Positions 43,859-57,110 of a DNA stretch of 64,000 nucleotides are shown here, piece by piece. The DNA comes from Orobanche coerulescens (lineage: Eukaryota > Streptophyta > Magnoliopsida > Lamiales > Orobanchaceae). The notes under the pieces are model-generated. The model had not been told where the DNA came from and did no database searches. It saw only the letters and a list, made by a program, of their open reading frames with translations. The position numbers and the translations under genes were made by a program. The stretch is taken from NCBI GenBank assembly GCA_033398695.1, contig CM065805.1, positions 77,680,762 to 77,744,761 on the forward strand. The letters run 5' to 3'. How positions within the stretch are numbered: position 1 is the first letter of the stretch; each line of letters starts with the position of its first letter.

Positions 43859-45722
43859 TGTAACACCCCCAGGATTTACGGAGATATTACATCGCCATAG
43901 ATTCTTCTTGGAGAACCTACCAGGCTTAGACCAAAATAAAACACATTAAACCACAACAAAATCAGAACATTCACGCATTTAAAACCAACTTCAACTTCAA
44001 CATGACATACATCACAATACCGAACAACATGTCATCCCGCAGGATCACAACCAATACAACCGTGCACTACTGGAATAAAACAACATCATTAACCATCAAC
44101 AATGACACGACATACAACACTGGACAGTACCTGCACGAGTGCAAAACCAAAACACGACTTCGACCATGACCATACGACCACCAACTCAAAATGATGGATG
44201 ATATCAATGCTGCCCACCAAGCTCGTGTCCGCCCTGTGCTGGCTCTCCCACTGGACCTGTACCTGAATACACAAAAGTATATCCACCCCAGAAGGGGTCA
44301 GCAAGAAGCCGGTGCAAGTACAATGATTCTAGAATATGTACAACAAGTGAATAATCAACATAAATCACAGAAATCACAGTGCCATCACAGAGATTCCAGA
44401 ATACATCACAATCATCATCACAAAACATCAACGGGGGCTGTACGGGTACTTACCCCACGCGAGATACATACCTCTCCCCAGTGAGTCCTCGTCAGGCCTC
44501 CCTGGTTGTACAAACCCAGCCAAGTGAACCGCAGAGGCCTCAGTCTACGGAACCCAGGGGACCCACACTGGTTTTACTTGGCACACGACCACACGTCGCA
44601 CTTTTGAAAACATCACTTTGGCATTAATCACATTTTCTTAAAAATCATATTTTCTCAAATTACGTTTTTCATATATTCACAAGAAGTACATTAAACACAA
44701 TCAAAGTACTTGCCTCAATTCAAATCGACATGGGAAACAACGAACATATGAACGTACGGTTCGATTTACTTCAACAATTCGATCCTAACACATCGAAATA
44801 CCGAATTAAACACAACCATGGAAACGGAAGAATTCACCCTAAGTTTTACTCTTAGGGGCATTTAATCGAACACTGCGAAGACAATGTGGTTCGAGTTCAA
44901 ACTACGAAGGAAAACTTGGGATTTAATCCATGAACTTCATGGAAAAACATCATGATTATAACATCATAATCCATCACAAATTAGAGCTGGAATGGATGAA
45001 ATTGAAGATTCAAGCGAAAACCCCAACATATGAAGAACTAGGGATTTGAATGAAATTTTACCTTGATTCGGACGGAACTCGAGTGGAGGATGATGTTAGA
45101 CACGAATCAAACTTCCCAAGATGATGCAAAATGATGCTCTAGGTCAAAGTTCCCAAGATCTACCGAAAATTCGCGAAGGGGGAAGAAAAAGGAAAAAAAT
45201 GCCGACATAGCCCGTCCCTCGGTCTTATATAGCCGAGTGTGTAACGGCCGTAACCGGAAGTGCCTTACGGCCATAATGGGTCTTGACGGGCTACTGCCCA
45301 AAACACCCAGGCGCATTACGGCCGTTACATAGCCAGACATTACGGCCGTAATGATCGAAACCTTACGGCCGTATTCGGCAGCTACATTATGGCCGTACTC
45401 AACCTGCACCTTACGGCCATAACTGGCCCTCTCTTACGGTCGTAGCGAGTCTTGCCGAGGCTTCTGTCCAATTTGTACAGCTGTGTTGCGGCCGTAATCG
45501 GCAGTGCCTTACGGCCGTAACTCGAAATGCCTTATGGCCGTAACCCCCATGCTCCAAATCTTGCAGTCCGGCCAGAACGAACACCTCTAAAAATCACAAA
45601 ACTCGATGATTAGCAACCATGAACATTCCAAATATCAATTCATCAATACACTCGTCTCCACATAATCCACATTACAACAATATACAACCAAAATAACATA
45701 CGTAAAATACACGAATATTACA
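43859..45722 (-). repeat. G2 5' LTR
   Basis: Plus reading TGTAACACCCCCAGG...AATATTACA, about 1864 bp, with the primer site TGGTATCAGAGC just left of it on the minus strand. The second LTR is lost, so the outer edge at 45722 rests on the TTACA end and on the start of Copia K3 coding sequence. No duplication can be checked. A minus-strand TATATAAG lies at 45224-45231. Confidence 0.75.
45224..45543 (-). promoter_or_regulatory. G2 U3 palindrome array and TATA box
   Basis: Eleven copies of a 12-bp palindrome, consensus TTACGGCCGTAA, start at 45242, 45265, 45316, 45340, 45363, 45387, 45411, 45434, 45486, 45509 and 45532. Spacing is 23-24 bp except two gaps of 51-52 bp. The TATA box (TATATAAG, 45224-45231, minus) lies 10 bp beyond the first copy, so the whole array is just upstream of the LTR promoter. 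Likely a binding-site array for a dimeric factor; that is inferred. Confidence 0.75.
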
Positions 45723-45953
45723 CATACCTTATAGGCGGCTTTGTTGTGGTGCTTGTTGATGATACAATGGTTTTGTGTATAACAGGATGTACTTGTTGCT
45801 TCACCTCAAAAGTGCTGTGGCAACTTGCTTTCAGCAATCATCATTCTTATTGCCTCCTTCAGTATTCTGTGTTTTCGCTCGGCAACACCATTTTTTCGTG
45901 GGTCCAAGCTGCTAAATATTCATGTTGTATGCCATTGTCCGTACAGTATTACT
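45723..45953 (-). pseudogene. K3 integrase fragment
   Basis: The minus strand reads NGVAERKHRILKEAIRMMIA (the catalytic Glu region), ESKLPQHF and SCYTQNHCIINKHHNKAAYK. It is the downstream continuation of 50407-50900 beyond A2 and is cut by G2. Confidence 0.8.
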
Positions 45954-47105
45954 TGTTGTTGCCCAAAATATTTATCCGAAGACTAATACTGCTGGAAGAC
46001 GGACAACAAACAACAATTGCGGGAGCACTTCCGAGAGAAGATAAATAATACAAGATTTACCGGGTTTGTTAGGCCCGGGCTTGAATGCTCTCGCGAGATG
46101 TTATTAATACAAATATTCGTGGATACAAGTATTAATGAGAGAAATCTAAATACAATGAGTGTAAAAAGACTCTGTTAATCCGGCTCTTGAGCGAAGCTCG
46201 GTGTTCTTCGTCCCGCCGATAATCTGCTCGAGGAGAAAAGGCCGGGAGAAGTAAGACCGAAAGAAAGCCGTTGCCAAGAGTTGGAGGTTAGCCAAGTGCT
46301 GTATATCGTTTCTGTATTGTGTGCTTGAATCGCGATATTGCTGAGAATTCCGAGAGTGAAACCGAGTGCAGGCTGCCTCCTTTATATAGGAGTTGAGGTG
46401 CCCTGTCCCCTAGTGGGCGATCGCCTTTCGGCATTTAATGTAATGGGGCGATCGTCCTAAAGGTCACATGGGCTGCCTGCCAAAAGTCTAAGCTACAGCT
46501 GGTGGCCAGCTGTGCGGTCCAATGAGGATCCAGCACGCGTCCGTAAGTACTGTCACAGGAGGTCCCACTTTGTTACTTTCGGCGGACTTTGTAGGGTAGG
46601 TGACAGGCTGTGGTCACCAGTCTTGTCCGTCAGCTCCTTTCGCAGGTCTGGGCCCTGTTGGTAGGTGAGGTAGGTGACAGGTTTGTCAGCGCCTTTTGTG
46701 GATCTGCACGTGGGGTCAGTTTTGAGACTTGGTCTTTTGCCGACTGGATGGTCATCGGTGGAGATCGACATGAGGCGATCGTCTCTAGCTGATCATCCGA
46801 GGTCGCCATCGGCCAGTGGATGGAGGTTGCCAATGGTCGATCGGCGGAAGCCGATAGAGGGTCACCAGATGTCGGTCGCCAGGAGTCGGTCGCCGAGTAC
46901 CGAGAGACGATCGTATCTGAGGTCGATCGCTCGGCACCGGGACTTGTCCTGGGACCTTTGGTTGGCCAGTCTAGCATATCCGCTGGGTTAAGGCTCAGTC
47001 GCCAGGTCGTTGATCGGTAGATCTGCCTTGGCCGCTCGGTAGTAAGTCGGTCGCTCGGCCTCGTAGGCGATCGCCGGTCGGAAGGTGTTAAATCTTGACA
47101 CAACA
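45954..47105 (-). repeat. A2 3' LTR (element orientation minus)
   Basis: 1152 bp; minus-strand TATATAAA at about 46381-46388. It differs from its partner by small indels, for example near 46530 and 46935. Confidence 0.88.
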
Positions 47106-48037
47106 ATTGCCCCCCAGCTTGCTCCTATGTTGAAGACATGGGGCGAGGTGGCTCTTGCTGGCGATCGTGTAAGGATGAGGACGGGCGATTTTGCTGAGCT
47201 GACTTATGATTTCGGACTTGGGCTATCACGGTCGATTGGCTTAGCTATCTTTCGGTCTTGTACCTGCAAAAACAACATTGGCCGATCCCCCATGGAAACT
47301 TGGTGGTTTCGCTTTGTTTGAGGAATCGTGCACAGTCGCGGAGATCGATGGACCGACCCCATGACCGTGTCTTGGTGCGCGAAGACAATGAGTGTCTCGT
47401 GACTCACTTTATTATGAGGGTCCTCCGTTAGGCTGCGCCTCACCTCGTATTTAAACGAAGGGCGTGCGGTCTCGGTCTAGAGGAGTCCTTGCGTGGGGCA
47501 GCGTCGGATGAATCAACTCCACGCCCGCGGCTTGTTAGCTCTGCTTCCACCTCGGCCAGCCATGGAGATGGCCGACCTCGACGGTGTACGTTGAGACGGG
47601 GATTGTGGCATGTGTCCACTGATTAATGTTGGAGGGCCCTCCGACTACGCCGGCCTCGTATTTAAACGAAGGGCGGGCGATCTTGGCGAAAAGGACCTTG
47701 CATGGCGAAGCGCCGGTTCCATCGATTGCCGTGACCATGGCTTTATGATGTGCGGTGGAGCGATCTTATGCCTTAGTCCGTCATGTTATATCTTTGGGTG
47801 TAGATGGCGATCGTGTCCTCGGATGCGGATGATGTAGCGTGATGATCGGCGATCGGGCGGAAGATCGCGATCGTTGCTCGCCGCCGATCGCTTATTCGTA
47901 GGTCGATATTGGCGATCGGGCGGGAGATCGTCGTCCGGGTGCCGATCGCGCTGCTCACAGGCTAAGAAGAAACCTTTGCACGGCGGAAAATCTGCGGCTC
48001 TTGCCGGAAGGCTGCGTAGGTCGTAGGTTGGGTCTTC
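47106..48037 (-). other. A2 3' non-coding region
   Basis: No supported gene. It contains the polypurine tract next to the LTR and two inverted copies of the A/B module (CTCGTATTTAAACGA at about 47444 and 47656). Confidence 0.55.
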
Positions 48038-49124
48038 GTGAGATGCCCGAACATAGGCGAAAAACCACAGAAATCCTCCTAGGACCGCGTAGAGGCGGTC
48101 TCATCGCTTATGGGCTCGCCATTGAGGATGATTACGTCTACCCGGTCGATGTAGTCCGAGTCGGACTCTTCTTCTCCCGCTTGATTTGCATCATGCGGAG
48201 GGGACCTTGGGCGGACGACCACAGTGGCGAAGTACTCGCGTGAAGACGTGCGCCCGGCTCGTTAAAGGAGCCAATGGACCGAGGTGGCAATGAAGTGTAC
48301 CACCGGTGGGCGAGTCGTCCGGCGTCGGAGGAACATTCGGCATGCAGTCGCGTCGGATGCCCCACACCCGGTCATGTAGATGTTGAACTTCCTCAGTGCA
48401 CTTGGGGGTCGATCGCCCCTCGTACATGGGCGTTTGCGGGGAGCGATCTTATCTTGCACGGGGCGAGCTCGATGTCGATCGTGGCGGCTCGCTTGGCGGC
48501 GATCGTCTTCTTGGCGCTGCCACAGACTCCAGGAGCGCCTTCATGTCGTTGAGTTGACGTTGCATCGCGGCCATCGCCGTGGCTTGGTCGCTTGCCGATC
48601 GGCTTTGGGAGCGAGGCCGAGGCGATCGTGTACCGATCTCGGGCTCACCGCCGCCACTCGGCAATTCGGCGAGGAGCGGAGCGGCTGTGCCTTCAGGAAT
48701 AGGGTAGGCCGAGCTCTGGTGACGGACTCAAACTCCGTCGTCTCGTAGGCTGAGGCCGGGCGCCCGTAGCTGTCGGGTCACCGCCCGTGCGATCGAAGAC
48801 AGAGGTGCCCAGGCGCGGCGCCTCTTCTGCGGACGGAGCCTCACAGCGTCGCTCGGCCGACGCGTGTGCTTCGCTTGGACTTCCGGCGGGCCGAGGCGAT
48901 AGCGGAGGCGCGTTGAGAGCACTCCGTCGTTCTGAAGGCGGCTATGGCCTCTTCGATCTGTTCATTGGTTGGGCGATCGAGCGAGAGGCTCGGGCCGCCG
49001 TCCGGGACGGATCGAGCGTCTCGATCGCGGTGGCGCCTTCCACCATCGGCTGCGGCTCGGGCCGGGGCCAGGCGAAGTCCGCCGGCTGGTCAGCGGCTTT
49101 CTTCGACGCGGAGGCGGAAGACAT
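48038..49124 (-). pseudogene. A2 gag (frameshifted)
   Basis: The ATG at 49124 opens MSSASASKKAADQPADFAWP and PEPQPMVEGAT; after several shifts come HRWYTSLPPRS, RMMQIK and, in another frame, SDYIDRVDVIILNGEPISDE (about 48170-48090). It aligns with the A1 and B gags. Like A1 it loses frame soon after the Ser-Leu-Ser-Leu-Asp region, and has no downstream enzyme domains. It cannot make a whole gag. Confidence 0.65.
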
Positions 49125-49254
49125 GTTTTCTGAAGGATTTCTTTGAAGTGCAGTAAGTGTCACTTCAAGTATCTGCCCCGAGAACAGTGAGTGTTCTTCG
49201 GGACGGTAGGTATAAAAATCGAGGGTTGGATGCCCCCCTCCTTCTAGCGCCAAT

Positions 49255-50401
49255 TGTTGTTGCCCAAAATATTTATCCGAAGATTAATACTGCTGGAAGA
49301 CGGACAACAAACAACAATTGCGGGAGCACTTCCGAGAGAAGATAAATAATACAAGATTTGCCGGGTTTGTTAGGCCCGGGCTTGAATGCTCTCGCGAGAT
49401 GTTATTAATACAAATATTCGTGGATACAAGTATTAATGAGAGAAATCTAAATACAATGAGTGTAAAAAGACTCTGTTAATCCGGCTCTTGAGCGAAGCTC
49501 GGTGTTCTTCGTCCCGCCGATAATCTGCTCGAGGAGAAAAGGCCGGGAGAAATAAGACCGAAAGAAAGCCGTTGCCAAGAGTTGGAGGTTAGCCAAGTGC
49601 TGTATATCGTTTCTGTATTGTGTGCTTGAATCGCGATATTGCTGAGAGTTCCGAGAGTGAAACCGAGTGCAGGCTGCCTCCTTTATATAGGAGTTGAGGT
49701 GCCCTGTCTCCTAGTGGGCGATCGCCTTTTGGCATTTAATGTAATGGGGCGATCGTCCTAAAGGTCACATGGGCTGCCTGCCAAAAGTCTAAGCTACAGC
49801 TGGTGGCCAGCTGTGCGGTCCAATGAGGATCCAAAGACGCGTCCTAAGTATCACAGAGGTCCCACTTTGTTACTTTCGGCGGACTTTGTCAGGGTAGGTG
49901 ACAGGCTGTGGTCACCAGTCTTGTCCGTCAGCTCCTTTCGCAGGTCTGGGCCCTGTTGGTAGGTGAGGTAGGTGACAGGTTTGTCAGCGCCTTTTGTGGA
50001 TCTGCACGTGGGGTCAGTTTTGAGACTTGGTCTTTGCCGACTGGATGGTCATCGGTGGAGATCGACATGAGGCGATCGTCTCTAGCTGATCATCCGAGGT
50101 CGCCATCGGCCAGTGGATGGAGGTTGCCAATGGTCGATCGGCGGATGCCGATAGAGGGTCGCCAGATGTCGGTCGCCAGGAGTCGGTCGCCGAGTACCGA
50201 GAGACGATCGTATCTGAGGTCGATCGCTCGGCACCGGGACTTGTCCAGGACCTTGATTGGCTTGATCTAGCATATCCGCTGGGTTAAGGCTCAGTCGCCA
50301 GGTCGTTGATCGGCAGATCTGCCTTGGCCGCTCGGCAGTAAGTCGGTCGCTCGGCCTCGGAGGCGATCGCCGGTCGGAAGGTGTTAAATCTTGACACAAC
50401 A
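49255..50401 (-). repeat. A2 5' LTR (element orientation minus)
   Basis: 1147 bp, next to the primer site at about 49254-49237 (minus) and the TTACT duplication at 50402-50406. Confidence 0.88.
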
Positions 50402-51845
50402 TTACTCTATTAAGAAATTTGTTAATTTTATGCATCTGTAGGACTGAATAGAAACAATGCTTAGCCCTTTCTTATCATGTAGCTTCTTTAGATGTTCCGG
50501 CAGCTTGTGGTTGTCTCTTTCTTCTTTTTCAAGAATATAGTCCATGTGTACCTAATCATCAACAATAACTAGACAGTATATCTTAGCTCCTAGTATGAAT
50601 GGGTTCACAAGGCCATATAAGTCCATATGCGATAAATCAAGGACCCGGTGGGTTGAGAGATATGATTTGCTCTTCACGGATATCTTAGATGGCTTGCCTT
50701 TTTGACAGGGTCCACAAACATTGTTCTTATGAAATGATACATCTTGCAAACCTTTGACCATTCTGTGTTGTGCCAACTTATTTATGGTCTTGAAGTTGAT
50801 GAGAGACATCATCTTATGCCATGGCCAGCTTTGATCTGCAATGCCTTTGGTACTAAAACAAGAAATTACAGAACTAAAAGTATCCAATCAGCAAAATACA
50901 TGTTACTTGATCGGGATCCTGTAAGGACAACCTGTTTGGTCTTGATGTCCTTCACCCTACAATTTCCTTGAAAGAATTTAACTAAGAACTGTTTGTCACA
51001 TAATTGGCTAACACTTAAAAGGTTTTATTGTTGTCCTTCAACATAGGCTACATCGGTGACTTTGAATTTTCCTACAAGCAGGATCCTTTTCCCTCTTGTT
51101 TGTCCTTTAGATTTGTCACCGAGTTGGACCTTTGGACCACGACCTTATACATAATCGGTCAATTTATTGATATCTCATGTCATGTGTCGAGAACATTCGT
51201 TGTTGAAATACTAGATGTCCTCCTCCTTGATATCCTGTAAACAAATTTAAGTATATTTAGGTACCATTGTTTGGTGAGTCCTTGGTTAGTGGCACATTTA
51301 GGTACCCAGATTTGCCTCACAGTAACTAGTTTACTGTAGGGTCTTCTTGGGTCCTGTCTTGCGAGGTCTGTAAGCATGATATTATGCATGTATAATTGAG
51401 AGTTATAGTTCTTATAAGGTTGTTGTCTATAGGGATGAACCATTTTTATTTGCCTTATGGATTACCTTATGGGTCTCTACTTGGATTCACAGAGCTGTTG
51501 TTGTTAGAATTGAGCGGAAGCTTGCTTGTGATAGAGGCGTCTGGGTTCATGTACCTTATATTAAGGAGTTGTGTGTTTCGACAAAATTTTATGTTGTTGT
51601 CGAGGTATAACTTTCCTCTGTTGCTGTTGCGATACTGTTGGTATACTTGAGGAGCATACTGTTGACGTTGGGCACCGCTTCTTACAGGTCTGTAGGGCTG
51701 TATTATCCGCTACTTATGATATGAGCTTAGAGGCGGAATAGTTGCCTTTGTTTATTGCTTTGAAGGCACGATTGTGGCTTTGTTTTTTACTATAGGAACA
51801 GACCTTGGAATCTCCTGGGTCTCGGGGCTTGGAATAGGTTTAACC
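50402..51845 (-). pseudogene. K3 gag end, protease and integrase start
   Basis: The minus strand from 51845: linker (VKPIPSPETQEIP), then QIWVPKCATNQGLTKQWYL (about 51320), a recognisable Copia leader, then YFNNECSRHMT (about 51200), where the usual protease wording is YFDSGCSRHM, so the catalytic Asp reads as Asn. LLSVSQLCDKQF (about 51000) precedes the GAG-pre-integrase FHKNNVCGPCQKGKPSK (about 50725-50690) and LSHMDLYGLVNPF (about 50620), with the first integrase Asp kept. Stops interrupt every segment. It continues at 45953 beyond A2. Confidence 0.78.
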
Positions 51846-52725
<880 letters not shown>

Positions 52726-54480
52726 GACTGAATCGTTCCCTGGAAAAAAACCTTTGATGAATACCGTGTTGGTTTTACATTATGGTTGGATAACAAGATG
52801 TATTCCAGGCCATATTTATCATGGACGTGTTGGCCTGTGCTTAAGATATCTTCCACTGGAGGATTTCTCAAATGACTTGAGAATAGTCTCGAGTTCTCCT
52901 TCTCTCTTCTCAAGAAGCTGTATCGTGGATTCCAACCGGTCATAATCGATCTTCTTATCCTGATCATGAGATTTTATCTCATTCACTTCAGTCGTATGTT
53001 TATGACTGTACTCCATGAGTTTTTCATGTTCGACTTTGCTATTTTTGCAATCTGAAGACATATTTTCAAAATTAATTTCTAGCAATCCGTTTTCATCCTT
53101 CAGCTCTAAGTTGGAAAATGAGAGTTATAGGCTTTCTTGTTTCAACATAGAATTGTTGAATGGTTCTAACTCATTCATCATGTTTTCGAAAGTACGAGAT
53201 GTATCAACGGGATTATTAACATTTGAAGAGGTTGAGCTTACCTCACGTCACTGTCGTCACATTAGCCATCATGCACATATAGGCCTTGTCTTTAATTTCA
53301 TCATCAGAGGAATTATTATCGGCAATAGCCTGTAGACATTCCTTCGTCTTGCTTGTTATAGGTGGTGAATCTGATTTCCCAATCAGCGCCTTCAGCTTAC
53401 TTCTCCATACTCGTCGCTTCTCATCTCTTTCATGTTGCTCGGCTTTCGATAGCCTTTGAACCTTGGTATGTGGACATCTATTTATGTAGTGTCCTCGCTT
53501 TCTGCATTGTAACACATGTTAGAGTCTCCTATATAAGATGGCTCAGTACTCACCTTGTTTGAAGATTTCGGCCTATGGGGAGCTTTTCTGCACTTCTTAA
53601 TGAACTTTCGGAACTTCTGCATGAGCAGTGCCATCTCGTCTTGCGACATCACATCATCATCATCTCTAACAACTTCAGAGGTACTAGGATTATAGCTTTG
53701 TCTTCTTTTCGATACAGCCGAAGGCAGGTGACTTTTCAACCTTCTCTTTCATGTCAATGTCGTACTCAAAGACTTTGAGGTTAGAAAGCAGGGCAGAAGT
53801 CGATATGTCATTAAGATTACAAGACACATGTATAGCTGCAGTCTTAATATCCCATCTGGCAGGAAGTGATCTAAATATTTTCAAATTTTTCTCTTTTGGG
53901 GAGTACACTTTGCCTAGTTCTTCAAAGTTCATCGACAATGCCAATGAATTTGAGGTCAAGATCCTCAAGAGTTTCTAAAGGTTTCATTTCAAAGGACTCG
54001 AATTCTTGAGTCAGTTTAGAAACTTTATTTCTTTCGAGAGTAAGTTTATCCCAAATAGTTTTGGTGTCTTACAGGCTTTCACCTTGGAGAATGTGCATTT
54101 GCCAACAATGACAAATAGCGCATCCTTAGCTACATCGTCTAGGTTTGCTCACTTCCGTTCATCAGTGGTCCGCTGATCATGCAACTTCTCCAGCATCTCT
54201 GAGGGATTGACCTTCTACTTTGGCCGTTGTATTGACTTTTATAATGATAATATGTCAGTCCTAAATCACGAAGAGCATCCTCTTCGTGCATGACAACAAG
54301 ATGTGCATCCGTTCTAGTTCTTCAGTAATCTAATTCGTTAATTTAGAACATTAGAACTTTGTTAATCATAGAGAAACACATGTAGAGAGATAAAGGATGA
54401 ATTTGAAAGAATAAATTGTGGAAAAAAAAGATAGTGATTATGGATCTGGTTCAGGTTAAAAATAGATTGATTCTTTATAC
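52726..54480 (-). pseudogene. K3 gag (UBN2 type)
   Basis: The minus strand from about 54240 reads MLEKLHDQRTTDERK, ANLDDVAKDALFVIVGKCTF, WDKLTLERNKVSKLTQEFE, FEELGKVYSPKEKNLKIFRS and LPARWDIKTAAI (to about 53850), the UBN2 gag core. QDEMALLMQKFRKFIKKCRK follows near 53620, then a zinc knuckle with a frameshift (CYNAE/QCRKRGHYINRCPH, about 53510-53470), an acidic stretch and a heptad-rich segment (EHEKLMEYSHKHTTEVNEIK, about 53020). It ends with GQHVHDKYGLEYI near 52800. It would form the particle. Stops and shifts are frequent. Confidence 0.75.
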
Positions 54481-54502
54481 AACCAACCTCTCTCATACCA
54501 CT

Positions 54503-55705
54503 TGTTGGTCACAGTATACTTAAATAACAACTTAGAGGGGGTGAATAAGTTGTACTCTTTTTTGAAGTTAAATGTATAGCAGAAGACAATACGCAAGTTG
54601 TTGTAACTACAAGAACTAAGTGTTCTCCTATAGGCTTGGTGCTTAGAGGGTTTTATAGAGTAAGTATACTAAAAATCCAGACAGTAGGCAATAAGTAAAT
54701 AAGAAACATAGGGCACAATATGTAATGTGCTTTGACTCAACGTCTTCTGCGTCCCAGGTTCTCCGCACAGGATGAATGTTTATTAAAATTGAGACGTACA
54801 TGACTATATGATCTTAACTAAATAAATTACTGCATTTTTTAACAGATTGATACACCTGACTGTAGCTTAAGCCATTCACATAGATGGGTTGTTGGCTCCT
54901 TGAACTCTGACTTCTTCTCACATAGATTGAAGCTTCATTCTTCTGAACTCTCTTCATCCCATACATATTGGAATTGCTCGCAGTCTTAGTCCACAAAGGG
55001 CTAATTTACTCAAGGTCAATTATGGGTAGTACAAATATCTGAACAACAGCTATAGGCATTTAAGTTCCTTGCTGTAATGTGTTGTTCACTTGGTTGAGGA
55101 CTGACTATCTCTTCAATAAGAATAGCACTGTAGGCTTGAGAGAGTGTTTTCTCTTTTTGATATAAGATCGAAAGATTAACAATTTCATCAGTTTCTCAGT
55201 TCATCAGTGAGTGAGCAAGTTCTCGGGATGGAGCCATTCATAATCTCAAAAATAGACCCATTATAAATGTAGTACTATGCTGGTTGGTGAAATGTGGACA
55301 CTTTTAATTGATGGCTAATGAATGTTTGATTGAAAGTGTCAGCATTAAATGATTCAGACATTTTTTTGGCCCTCATTAATTGCTCTGTAGTCCACAGTCT
55401 TTGGCCACATTAAATGCTGTCTCCATCAGCATTAAAGGCACTTTAAAATCGTGAATACTTTATAATAAAGAATGACTTATCTCATAACAGTTTACAGTCT
55501 AAGTATCTTCCTGTTGGATATATCACTTTATTTTTCCTAAATAAAATGGATACATCATTTATGCTGTAGCCAGTTGGGTCTATAAGCTGTTAGCTATTTT
55601 TTTCAATGCGCTGTATGATGATTGATTTGAGCTGTATGAAAAAGGTTGTAGGATTATAGTTGTATTTTGTTGCATTTATCAAAATAGATCAAAAATTTTC
55701 CAACA
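54503..55705 (-). repeat. K3 5' LTR
   Basis: 1203 bp, TGTTGGTCACAG...TTTTCCAACA in plus reading with perfect TGTTGG/CCAACA ends. Minus-strand primer site TGGTATGAGAGAGG starts two bases left of it. The partner LTR is lost. Confidence 0.8.
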
Positions 55706-56040
55706 CTATGTCTTTTAGATACATATATAACTAATACAACTGTAAGCACCCAACCCAGACACTAATGAAATTGAGGTTTACCGAGAGGCAATGGAGAACT
55801 CTGTCCAGGATGACGAATATCTTTCAGTGTTTCAATGGCGAACATTGACGGATATGGAGTGTCTAGGATGTTGTTCTAATTTATACACCTTAATTTTGTT
55901 TCATAAACATCAACTTCTACAGAAAAACTGAATAGGGGAAGAGACGATTGGCGATATAACTGTTGACGTCTGAGTTGGTCAATGTAACGTGTGCTGATCT
56001 GGACGAATGGATCGAAGCCACGTAGGAAATAATAGACAAG
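55706..56040. other. Unassigned sequence between K3 and element C
   Basis: No coding sequence, repeat or site that I can support. It may hold the outer part of the 3' LTR of C. Confidence 0.3.
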
Positions 56041-56958
56041 ATGAAAGGTGTCTGATCACTAAATTTTATTAATGACCTTAATATAGAGTAGAGCCGAGCA
56101 GAATATTTTTATGCTCGTCTATCTTTTTGCTTGCTAATCACAAGTCTTATCTTTTTTCTCAGTCAATATGAATTCTTTCCTTTTTCTCTCTATATCATAA
56201 ATGCTAAAAATCCAAAAGTCCTCTTTCACTGTACATTTCTTCTATATATAGACAACCTGGGCCAATCGGGAGATGACAGTTGGTGAATGTTTGGGGAATA
56301 TGCCCAAAACATTTGTCAGTCTGCAGATATGCCTTGGACACGTGGTGGCCTCTAAGGAATGACTTGGGAAGAGGCATGACTGCATGCGTTAATTGGCATG
56401 CGGGCCAGTCTCGCATGCTTCTGGCGGTGCTTATCCACTGGGGTCGGTCCTCGGGTCTCCCGCCATTCAGGTCGGCCTTGTTGTAATCTTGTATCGAAGC
56501 ATTTTTATCTTCTCTCTGCTCGGCCCTCCCGGATCGGATATCGGGTCGGCTCTGACGTCTCTGCCCGGTCCGGTTCTAACGAGCCTGGAAGAAAATCGGG
56601 TTTATGCCCGATCCGGCTTCAGGCTTTGCTCGGCCGGTTCAGCTGCCATGAGTGCCTGCGTGGATTCCAAGGTGGATGGGCTGCCAACAAGGGCCCCCGA
56701 GTCCAGGGTTGTGCCGGGTTAGCCGGGGATGGGGTCGTTTCATGTTGAGGCTGATCCGGCTTGTGGGAGGATAAGACCTCTCGAAGGGACGCCTCTTCGA
56801 GAGTCGCGTCGATTCGATTTCAGGGTCATTAAGTGTCATTATGAGGGGGACGCGTGGCATAATCTGATTTGATGGCGCATTCACGCGCCTTCAAATTTCG
56901 CGACGGTTCAGTATGAATCGCCTCTCCACGCGCCTGGCATTTAATGCCCTTTTTCTAT
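56041..56958 (-). repeat. Probable 3' LTR region of element C
   Basis: On the minus strand CTATATATAG (56242-56251) resembles a TATA box and AATAAA (complement of 56065-56070) lies about 175 bp downstream, the U3-R layout of an LTR. I could not fix either edge or a target duplication. No gene is supported here. Confidence 0.4.
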
Positions 56959-56966
56959 TATAAATA
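56959..56966 (+). promoter_or_regulatory. TATA box of the antisense gene in C
   Basis: TATAAATA, 152 bp upstream of the ATG at 57111, followed by a pyrimidine-rich leader. Confidence 0.55.
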
Positions 56967-57110
56967 CAGAGTTTCTTCTTCTCTATTGTTCCCTTCTCCA
57001 TTTTTACGTCTTGTTGCAGAGGAGAGAGAGAATTTTTCGGCGATTTTTTTTTTTCGATTTTAAAGAGACTTTCCCGGTAAGCTCGTTTTTCCCCCCTTTT
57101 TTTATTTAAG

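Larger units (their letters stand above)
34440..45722 (-). mobile_element. G2: Ty3/gypsy chromovirus-like element, 3' truncated
   Basis: On the minus strand, from right to left: 5' LTR (43859-45722), primer site TGGTATCAGAGCTTAGG (43853-43837), gag, protease, reverse transcriptase/RNase H and integrase. The integrase is split by H1 (36065-40153) and by a solo B-family LTR (34940-35846). Reading from 43377 to 40162 stays in one frame with at least six isolated stops. The 3' LTR and any chromodomain are lost at about 34440. Wording places it with plant chromoviruses (Tekay/Del-like). Its 5' LTR abuts the truncated Copia K3 at 45723, so G2 was probably inserted in K3. Confidence 0.87.
45954..50401 (-). 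mobile_element. A2: second gag-only Tat-like element
   Basis: LTRs 45954-47105 (1152 bp) and 49255-50401 (1147 bp), TGTTGTTGCCC...GACACAACA in plus reading, with a perfect TTACT duplication (45949-45953 and 50402-50406). On the minus strand the primer site TTGGCGCTAGAAGGAGGG follows the right LTR and the tract CTGGGGGGCAAT precedes the left one. Same family as A1, opposite orientation, no pol. It lies in the K3 integrase. Confidence 0.9.

Noticed and set aside
45242..45543. Palindromic repeats as a CRISPR array
   Set aside because: Copies are only 12 bp, spacing sequences are 11-12 bp, and the array is in an LTR next to a TATA box.
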